Assembly (NCBI RefSeq): GCF_001039355.2
Contig: NW_019775586.1
Coordinates: forward strand, 190,864-219,464
Direction of reading: 5' to 3'
From: Lingula anatina
Lineage: Eukaryota; Brachiopoda; Lingulata; Lingulida; Lingulidae
DNA: 28,601 bases
Shown: positions 1 through 28,601 of the stretch, in pieces
How the letters are laid out: each line of letters opens with the position of its first letter
How positions within the stretch are numbered: the first letter of the stretch is position 1
The notes under the pieces: generated by a model
Databases searched by the model: none
Told to the model about the DNA's origin: nothing
Seen by the model: the letters and a program-made list of their open reading frames with translations, nothing else
Program-made: the position numbers and the translations under genes

Positions 1-7
1 GGGTGTA

Positions 8-461
8 ACTGAAATGCGCAATACACTGCAATACAGCGCAACACAGCGCAATACACTTGATAACACAAGTCCAGTTGCAAGTAAACACAGGAAAGGGTAA
101 TCTCAAATAAAATAGGGCGATATAAAAGCTAAATATAGTGCACAGTAATTAATATTGCTGATTCAACTTGACAATTTTTTCATTGTTTGGTCAGTCGCCA
201 TGTTGGCGAGTAGCTCTTCTTGGCCAGTAATATATCCAAGAAGAGCCACTCGCCACCATGGCTGCCAACCGGACAATATAAAAGTCTTGCTGATTTGTTA
301 AGTTATATCAACGATATTACTTACCTAGCAATATAGGTTGTTTTTATATCACCCTGCTTTGCTGGGAATGGTAATTTCTTTTGTGCAATTGCAACTGGAT
401 TTAATTTTTGAAGTGTATTGCACTGTGTTGCGCTGTATTGCGGTGTATTGCGTATTTCAGT
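8..461. mobile_element. Foldback (MITE-like) element, near-complete 454-bp palindrome
   Basis: The two ends are about 50-bp imperfect inverted repeats. The left end begins ACTGAAATGCGCAATACA, and the right end is its reverse complement with about three mismatches. Each end is built from four copies of a 10-bp unit of the form GCGCAATACA. The pairing continues inwards: CCAGTTGCAA, GGGCGATATAAAA and AGTAAT blocks recur inverted, and the centre (about 189-275) is a strong hairpin containing GCTCTTCTTGG and its complement around TAATATAT. There is no coding capacity, so it is non-autonomous. No convincing target-site duplication is visible; a TA lies before the left end and near the right end. 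It sits beyond the 3' end of TMEM203. Confidence 0.75.
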
Positions 462-744
462 CATACCGGATAAAGACTGGGCTCAGGATATCAAGAAATT
501 TTTAATTTACATTATTTATGAAATTGATAAAATTTCTAATTCATTATCACTGAAAAACTGAAAATTATAGTACTTTGGACATTAGAAAAATTTATGCAAT
601 GTTGTTATGTAATGAATAATTCTTAACAAATATTGATGTAATGAGATGAAATAAACATTTATAAAAATTGCTGTGAACCAAGAGAACATTTAATATAGTT
701 TTAAATATTTACAAAAATTTACAGTTAATTATATTTTATGAAAT
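462..744 (-). other. Likely 3' UTR and downstream flank of TMEM203
   Basis: This AT-rich stretch lies just past the TMEM203 stop codon, between it and the foldback element. I see no gene. A variant poly(A) signal for the minus strand (ATTAAA, plus-strand TTTAAT near 689-694) is a possible 3' end; no canonical AATAAA was found here on the minus strand. Confidence 0.35.
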
Positions 745-1149
745 TCAATGAATTTGACAAACACGAACCATAAGTATCATCAACACTATAAACACAGGGG
801 ACAATATTTCTGAATATAACAACATAGTCTCTCCAGCAAATCTTTTGCACAGTAATATCTGCGTCACAAATATATTGATGATAACAACTGAAGAAGATAA
901 CAGTCTCACTGCAGCCGACCTTATGTCCATGGATTTATACATTCTGATGAATACAATAACACAAAAGTAACCATTCATTCCATCGGCTGCATATAATGGG
1001 ACAAATACATGCCACCATGTGATATCAACCGCATTCTCTTGCTTCAGTACCAGCAGTAGGGAAAATATTAGTAAGGCCACTAAGTTGGTCAGTATTTCGC
1101 AGGTGGTCATCCCAAACCACAAGGCCAGTTCTTTCAGTGTGAAAAACAT
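745..1149 (-). CDS. TMEM203: TMEM203, ER four-pass membrane protein
   Basis: A single uninterrupted exon of 134 codons; the human protein is 136 residues. The family is known as an ER membrane protein acting on calcium stores and reported to bind STING. Four hydrophobic segments are visible at about residues 15-36, 47-70, 83-101 and 113-130. The most diagnostic stretch is WWHVFVPLYAADG (45-57), almost identical to the vertebrate motif. An LLCKRFAGET-type loop follows TM3, and the end reads MVRVCQIH. The frame is open for 20 codons upstream (to 1209), but the start at 1149 (MFFTLKELALWFG) matches the family N terminus, so the upstream part is likely 5' UTR. It is divergent from NDOR1, as in human. 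Identification is from family knowledge and is strong. Confidence 0.93.
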   Translation of the reverse strand: MFFTLKELALWFGMTTCEILTNLVALLIFSLLLVLKQENAVDITWWHVFVPLYAADGMNGYFCVIVFIRMYKSMDIRSAAVRLLSSSVVIINIFVTQILLCKRFAGETMLLYSEILSPVFIVLMILMVRVCQIH

Positions 1150-1288
1150 GATGTATGTTGTGCTTCTGGCTGACGTAGATCCGTCTCTTGGAAAACGCCA
1201 CCATTCCATACAGTTAAATAAATAACGAGAAGGATATGATCCCCAAAGTGGCGACTATAACAACTCCTCTGAAGTATTCAGTAATATC

Positions 1289-1559
1289 TTAATGCCATGG
1301 CTGATTGAAGTGCAATGCAAGGCATAACTTTATGATCACAGCAATCAAAATGAAAAATGACCAGTAAGTTTTGCAGGGATTTCCAATATTCTTTGTGCAA
1401 AAATTTAAGTCGTTGATGTCCTTCTCTTGGACTAAACCGAGATTATCCAACAGCGTATTCAGTGACTGTCCTGTAAATCTTTCTTCACTTGGGTAGTGTT
1501 ACACAGATATTACCTTCTTGAAAATTTTTCCTTCCTTTAATTCATAGACCCTGCTGGAC
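1289..1559 (-). other. Unrecognised minus-strand reading frame with one in-frame stop; possible gene remnant or TMEM203 leader exon
   Basis: A strong minus-strand acceptor (TTATTTCTTAATTTCAG, ending at 1560) is followed by 19 open codons (reading SSRVYELKEGKIFKKVISV), then a TAA at 1499-1501. In the same frame 69 more open codons follow, ending at a TAA at 1289. The second block has a polar start (SEERFTGQSL, LLDNLGLVQEKD) and then one hydrophobic, tail-anchor-like segment (YWSFFILIAVIIKLCLAL) with a short end in PWH. I do not recognise the family. It could be a decayed small membrane-protein gene, a gene with an assembly error at the TAA, or simply the 5' UTR exon of TMEM203, whose ATG is only 140 nt further on. 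A candidate donor for a preceding leader exon is GTAAGC at 1786-1781. Confidence 0.3.
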
Positions 1560-2039
1560 CTGAAATTAAGAAATAAAGAGTAATAACTTCCATTCAATGC
1601 TAGTTGTAGACTACGTTAAAATTAAAATGACTAACAGGAAAAGATCAACAAATTTTTAGTTCAAAATCAAACTCTTTTAAAATTCGTAAAGACGACTGCA
1701 TATTAAATTTTTATATGCTCAGAGTAATGTTACCGCTATGCTGACAGACACTTATACCGAAAAGCACAAACGCTTTGGCTGCTTACTTGATTTGGTTTTG
1801 TGCAGTTAATAATTTCCTATTTAGATTGTTTTTGTGCAGGCCAAATTATATGATTATTTCCTTGAATTAAGGGTATTCCGACTGCACTTAAGATGATATA
1901 TATTGTATCAAATTTAAGTTTCTTGCGATAAAATTTAATTACAATGAATGTTTTTTTTACATTTTTATTATGCTTTATGTATCTTTATGTGATTTTCTCG
2001 GTAAAACTTGAGTTTGCAGCAACAACTAATAATTGGCGA

Positions 2040-2110
2040 ACTAGTCATCTTGTTAGCATCCCACAATGCATTGCTTATTCAAAACTTCCGGATTTCCCAT
2101 GTGAGATGAA
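2040..2110. promoter_or_regulatory. Candidate bidirectional TMEM203/NDOR1 promoter core
   Basis: Inside the divergent spacer, ATCCCACAATGCATTG (2058-2073) fits the ZNF143/Staf-type consensus, and ACTTCCGGA (2084-2092) fits an ETS/GABP site. They are 10 bp apart. In animals these two motif classes are typical of divergent housekeeping promoters. Both strands have splice signals that would connect this core to the coding regions through 5' UTR introns: minus donor at 1786 with acceptor at 1560, and plus donor GTAAGT at 2291 with acceptor TTTTCAG ending at 2617. No TATA box is needed for this class. The TSS positions are inferred. Confidence 0.45.
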
Positions 2111-8185
<6,075 letters not shown>

Positions 8186-8710
8186 TGATAGCTGAAGTTC
8201 ATTTTAAATTAAGAATTAGCTTTTCATGACATCAACACCATGAGAAATTATGTAAGTGTTTTTAATTGTAATGTACTATTAGTTGGAGATATGCAAAGAT
8301 ATGTGAGAGAATTTCATTTGAAAAGAAGTACTGTCATAACTTGGTCTTAACAAAAATACATACTACAACATTCTGAATTGTTTGGTTTAGTGAGTTTGCT
8401 AATGGTTTATAACAAGAACAAAGATACACAAGTTATGAATTGGATTTACAGTCACATATTATTATTTCACCATGAACAAGTTGCTCAGTTGGCTAAAGTA
8501 CTGTGAAAAGAACCTTGTATTTCAAAGCTGTGAAGATTGTCATTTGTAACTTCAACACAGCAAATTCAAATAAACTTCGCAATATACATTCAACAGATTT
8601 TTTCAGACTGAAAAAAAAAACATGTTCTGTAAATTACACTCAACTCACTGGACAAGAAAAATAAAACGGGAGTCAAGGCTTTAAATGTCTATAAGTACTT
8701 GTAACATTTA
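8186..8710 (+). other. NDOR1 3' UTR and candidate poly(A) signals
   Basis: Non-coding sequence after the NDOR1 stop. Canonical AATAAA hexamers occur on the plus strand at 8569-8574 and 8660-8665, and either could end the transcript. On the minus strand AATAAA occurs at 8707-8712, so the RABGAP1 transcript coming the other way could end almost at the same place. Confidence 0.55.
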
Positions 8711-9067
8711 TTTCATTGTTAAATATGTTTCACTGGTATGGGAACACTATGCGCATACAGTTCAGTTAAGGATTCTTTATACAACATGTACAACTCATAA
8801 CTGATATGTCACCTCACAGACAAAGCGCCAGAGATACAGTGAATAATTATCACAATATCAATTCAATTGTATTTTTGCACTGAAATTCTACCATGTGCAC
8901 AGAATGAGAAGAAAACTGCAGAGTGGACTAGAGGTACAAAATCTCAATATATTTGCACTAAAAAAACTGTTAACTGAAGAGGAGAATGAGAAGATCAAAG
9001 CTTGACAAAAAAGTTCAAAACCATAAACTCAAACAATTACATGCTATTAAATTAGAACATCTACATA

Positions 9068-9373
9068 TTAAAGGGATAATAACTCTTTGTTTTGGCCAAA
9101 AAATGAATTTCCTGGAGTAAAAAAAAAATTTCCCATACTTACCAATGGTTAATTAATCCATTTTTACATTCAAAGTTAGTCCCTGGTTTTTTTTTTCTAA
9201 AAATTTTGTTTAACAAGAGAGAGTATAACAAAGTATTGCCATCAATGGAGGTCACGTGGTCTGAAGACAAGTTCAGTTATCAGAATAATAGCCATAACTG
9301 CCGTCTTTGTGGTACAACAGAATATATTATATTTTATGAGTTGTTCACAATGTTAGAGTTGTTATCCCTTTAA
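9068..9373. mobile_element. TTAA-flanked MITE
   Basis: The left end TTAAAGGGATAATAACTCT (9068-9086) is matched on the right by AGAGTTGTTATCCCTTTAA (9355-9373), inverted, with one mismatch. Taking TTAA as the target duplication (9068-9071 and 9370-9373), the element is 298 bp (9072-9369). TTAA duplication is the hallmark of piggyBac-type insertion, but TTAA is itself palindromic, so a longer terminal repeat with another target is possible. There is no coding capacity. It lies in the presumed RABGAP1 3' UTR. Confidence 0.7.
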
Positions 9374-9981
9374 CCAAAATAGCCAAACATCCAAGTATAA
9401 GAGACAGTTGGCTAATTATAAGTGCGGCAAGAGAATGTGCCTCCTTCGTTCTTGCTATTCCTTAAAACAATTCAGTCAATATGTTGATATTCTACATATA
9501 TACAGCGGTTACTAGCCATGGTGGCAAGCTAATTGTCTATGGAAATTAACAATTAGTTTAGATAACAATATCTTATAATAACTAACCCCAAGTAGTTGTT
9601 ACACAGTCACAATTTATTTTAATACTTGTAGCACCAAAAGCAATGGGAAAATGTAAGTAGATAGACATTACATCATATTTATTATCCTACAGAATAGGAT
9701 AGCAAGCTATTCAAACAGGGAGGGTTGGGCACTCTAATTTTCACAACCAAATCAATACACTACTGTTCCCAGATGTAATAATAATAATTGCACATATATT
9801 TACATTATAAATAGCATTATACCCTTCTTGAAATGACTGAATGAAAAAAATCAAGCATTGGATTTTTAGTTTTTTCCTTTGCATGGGGAGGGGAGGGGGC
9901 AAAAAATAGCAATGTTTTGCCCAACTCAAAACTGCAAACTTTATCTCAAACATTCAACAAGAGAAAGCAGGTGTATGTACA

Positions 9982-10012
9982 GGGTGGGGGAAGGGGGGGG
10001 GGGGAGAGGAGG
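9982..10012 (+). repeat. G-rich tract with quadruplex potential
   Basis: Runs of G (GGG, GGGGG, then twelve Gs) followed by GAGAGGAGG. A second G-rich cluster is at 9884-9899. In the minus-strand RABGAP1 transcript these would be C-rich. Confidence 0.7.
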
Positions 10013-10326
10013 AAGAGACAGAGAAGTCACCCTATTGTCCATAATATAACCCTCAAAATATGCAGTCTTGGGCAAAATTACCTTGCCAAGATGTACAGGA
10101 AACCAGATACAGACAAATGTGTAAACACGCAGCAATCCAATGAATAATAGTTTAAATACTAGCATTTGACAATAGTAGTGCTGCAGGCTAAAAAAAAAGT
10201 TCAGGAAGTCCAAATAAATGATGTACTTAACCTCCTTGAAATACAATTGTGCTTGCTTTGAAAGACATGAAAATATTCGGCCTTTCAAAAACTTTATAAA
10301 TGCACCAGTGCACAGATTATTTTTAA

Positions 10327-10365
10327 GCTCTCTCTCCCTCTCTCTCTCTCTCACACACACACACA
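10327..10365. repeat. Compound (CT)n-(CA)n microsatellite
   Basis: A CT run switches directly to a CA run. It lies in the presumed 3' UTR of the minus-strand gene. Confidence 0.9.
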
Positions 10366-11237
10366 GTGTTCTATTGCACAAGTATACTTCCATCGTGACA
10401 CAACATCACAACACAGGCAGTAAGGAGTGCACTATCACCCATCAACACCATAATGACTTCCATCTGAAAGTACGTTGTACACTGCATGGCTGAAAATATC
10501 TTTGGATTTTAATCTCAATTTATACCAGGTGTAGTTAAAGAAAAGAAAGTCTCCATCAAATTACACAGCATTTTCACAAGTAGGTTGCTGCTGTCGTTAA
10601 CTAATACATGAAGCATTAGCAAGCAGACTGCTATTACTGCGACCATGGAACTATACACAAATCCAATTCTTAAAATGAGAAGTTCTTGAATGTATGCAAG
10701 AGTGCCAGTCAAAATCATCTCATTTTTTTTAAAAACATCAATAACAATGTCAACACTAGTTATGTACAGCATACGAGTCACATTTTCAGCAATGAAACTA
10801 CATCTGGCATGTTCTAATGTAGTGATCCTCTGCCTACAAGCATGGTATTTACTAACATAGTAAATCAACAACGCACAAAAAATCTATAGATGTAAAAGTG
10901 ACATTCTTTTAGTTAAATTGTCTGTGTCAATAACAATACTTTGTCCACACACACTGGTGACTGACTACGACTCGTAACAGTTGAGCTATATATGCCATAA
11001 ATACAATTTCACACTGAGAAGAAATTGACACACATAAAAATCTGTTGCCCGAATGACAGTTTGGCACATATCAACAGATTCAGCCACTAGCTTTCTTTCC
11101 GATTACAGAAAGGTAGTGGAATTGGAATTTCTTCCTATTAAGTCAAACTTCCCATTGTCCTATTGGTCTCTATAGCAACAATTTATTGTGTGTTATGTGA
11201 ACTCTGACCCACTTAAACTAGAGACTAAATTTTCTTT

Positions 11238-26997
<15,760 letters not shown>

Positions 26998-27000
26998 CTG

Positions 27001-28601
27001 CAAAAGACGAAATTCAAACATGAAAATAATGCTTGGCTACAATTAAAACAAACAATGTAATAACTTCAAATGTGTAATATTTCTTCAATAGGGGCATCAA
27101 AGATAAATCTAATGATTTCTAAAAATATTCCATAAGCAATATTACATGTTATTTTCTTATCAAATAACTTAACACCAACTATGATACTTTAATGTGCTAA
27201 TTACAATCAACACTTCATAATTCTAGAAACATACTAGCAAGCAAAAAAATTGCTGGATGTAAAAATGTACTGACAAATACTCAAAATTTATCACAGCTTT
27301 TATTACCAAGGATGAGACTGCCATTTAGTGAAAAATCTGAAAAAATTTGCAAGGATCCAGGGGGCCACTTAAGTCATATTTCATATTTTGGACTCCCAAA
27401 AATCTGCTGATAGTCGGAAAAATTGAATCCCTGTCAGTCATTCTTTGCTAGTGGTGCACTGCAGGGGGGCCATAACAAGAATGTTATTTAAATTTAGATA
27501 GCCAACCAAATTCTCATGACATCGTTGTGTATGTTTCAATAACAAATCAAAGAAGCTGCATGAGCAAGGAGGATGCTGTTATAAAAGCAAAATAAGAGAA
27601 AAAGCAGAAAATATATCGAAATTACCCTCAAAATGGCGTCCTTTTTTGTGGAATTTCGACCCTACCTCTATTTAGGAACAGTTTGTTTAGGGTTTGAATG
27701 AATTATTGAAGCAGGGAATACACCTACTGCAAGAAGATATAATAAACAGAATGTGCAAATGGTTATTTAAATAAAAATTTATTTGAAGTGACTGAAAAAT
27801 GATCACAAAATTAGCTTAACTTACGATACATGCGGTGTCCCACCCCGATGAAAATTTCATCTAATCCTATCTTTTTGTATTAAAACTGTTCAATCGTCCA
27901 AAGTAGTATGTCGGTTAGTTTGTGTCAAGAAATCCATGATAATATCAGTTTTCTTAAGAATTTCACATTTATTGCTCAGCAAGGTCAATTTTTCTTCACC
28001 GCGTCCCAATATAACGTTCGCAACGGTGAAACTTCAGAGATCGATTCTTATCAGACGACTTTAAAATGCCGCGTGAAAATTATACATCGATAGCGATCTT
28101 CTTCCATACTCACTAACTGATGACGTCTACACACGAATGGCTTCTTTTGCACACTAAAAAAACCAGCTCAAACTGGCGGGTGGTCCATTCTGATAACATA
28201 TCACGCAATGACGCTGTCGAGATAGGATGCAGGGCACAGGTGTAATTCCCTTGATTTAACCGTCACAGGATTGTTTATTGGGATCTTCTTTGTATGAAGG
28301 TGAGAAATAATGAGTTTCGTTTCATTTTTCTTCAATTGTTTCAACATATTTGTGTACCGATTGATTTTTACCATTCTATAAGTAGGGTGACTTCGTCTGA
28401 ACTTTCGTTTTGCGTCTGTGTCACATGGGGGACTTAAGGTCATATTGAACATGGTGAAGCGGTGATACCGTATTCATGTTCTCTTGTTCTCGAAAACTCA
28501 ATCATCGAAATTGAATTACTTTTTTTAAGTTTTGTCTTAAATTAAGCGGCTACACTGTATTCCGTGCGTTTAAAATTTAACCGTCTGTAAAAACAGCAAT
28601 A
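27001..28601 (-). other. RABGAP1 upstream intron and unassigned CpG-containing region
   Basis: No PTB-domain exon or other recognisable coding sequence is visible on either strand. From about 27950 CpG becomes more frequent, with a CRE-like TGACGTC near 28123, and a strong minus-strand donor (GTAAGTT) lies at 27827-27821. An 83-codon minus-strand frame (28452-28201) is basic and unrecognised; I do not support it as a gene. Confidence 0.4.
27306..27433. mobile_element. Short interspersed element family X, copy C
   Basis: Begins CCAAGGATGAGACTGCCATTT and ends GTCGGAAAAATTGAATCCCTG, with internal GGATCCAGGGGGCC and CTCCCAAAAATC as in copy A. Same orientation as A and B. Confidence 0.65.

Larger units (their letters stand above)
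8711..11237 (-). other. Long 3' UTR or flank of the RABGAP1 orthologue; no gene seen
   Basis: About 2.5 kb follows the RABGAP1 stop. No convincing coding sequence is present: the open frames of 118-150 codons here are AT-rich or run through microsatellites. Minus-strand AATAAA signals lie at 9678-9683, 9613-9618 and 8707-8712, giving UTRs of about 1.6 to 2.5 kb. It contains a TTAA-flanked element, a G-rich tract and a CT/CA microsatellite. Confidence 0.45.

Noticed and set aside
1019-1225. Plus-strand frame opposite TMEM203
   Set aside because: It is the antisense shadow of a well-supported gene.
9941-10393. 150-codon minus-strand open frame
   Set aside because: It reads through the G-rich tract and the CT/CA microsatellite, giving low-complexity Pro and Arg-Glu runs, and lies in the presumed 3' UTR.
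10515-10871. 118-codon minus-strand frame with hydrophobic stretches
   Set aside because: AT-rich UTR sequence easily gives hydrophobic frames. There is no recognisable family and no splice or start context.
27821-27870. Short ATG frame ending at the GTAAGTT donor as an alternative RABGAP1 first coding exon
   Set aside because: Its phase 0 end does not fit the next exon, which needs two bases of a split codon.
28201-28452. 83-codon basic minus-strand frame near the window end
   Set aside because: Not recognised, no supporting splice signals, and could be chance. It is noted in the upstream region entry only.

Overview
This is a eukaryotic, clearly metazoan stretch. Genes are split by many short GT-AG introns, the DNA is AT-rich, and non-coding parts carry microsatellites and several small inverted-repeat transposon relics. 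The three recognised proteins resemble vertebrate orthologues closely in domain order and length. The density of small non-autonomous DNA transposons would fit a lophotrochozoan, perhaps a mollusc, but that placement is an impression and not proven by the sequence.

Layout from left to right: (1) a 454-bp foldback element (8-461). (2) TMEM203, a single-exon ER membrane protein on the minus strand (745-1149). (3) A divergent spacer up to 2755. It holds paired ZNF143-like and ETS-like motifs that look like a shared promoter, plus an unexplained minus-strand frame (1289-1559) ending in a membrane segment. (4) NDOR1 on the plus strand in 12 coding exons (2756-8185), which I could join without any frame conflict into a 602-residue diflavin reductase. 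(5) A tail-to-tail zone (8186-11237) with the NDOR1 3' end, the long 3' UTR of the next gene and a TTAA-flanked element. (6) The 3' part of a RABGAP1/RABGAP1L orthologue on the minus strand: 18 constitutive coding exons plus one 21-nt microexon (11238-26997). It encodes the end of the kinesin-like region, the complete TBC Rab-GAP domain and the C-terminal coiled coil. The N-terminal PTB exons are not in the window and should lie beyond 28601. (7) A CpG-containing stretch at 27800-28601 without a recognisable gene.

NDOR1 supplies electrons from NADPH to the cytosolic iron-sulphur assembly factor CIAPIN1. TMEM203 is an ER protein linked to calcium stores. RABGAP1 switches off Rab GTPases in endosome/Golgi traffic. 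They do not form one pathway. What links them is position: TMEM203 and NDOR1 are also head-to-head neighbours in human, and RABGAP1 is on the same human chromosome. No prokaryotic-type system, CRISPR array, rRNA or tRNA was seen. The most interesting items are the conserved divergent promoter pair, the heptad-sized microexon in the RABGAP1 coiled coil, the unexplained minus-strand frame between TMEM203 and NDOR1, and several small inverted-repeat element families.
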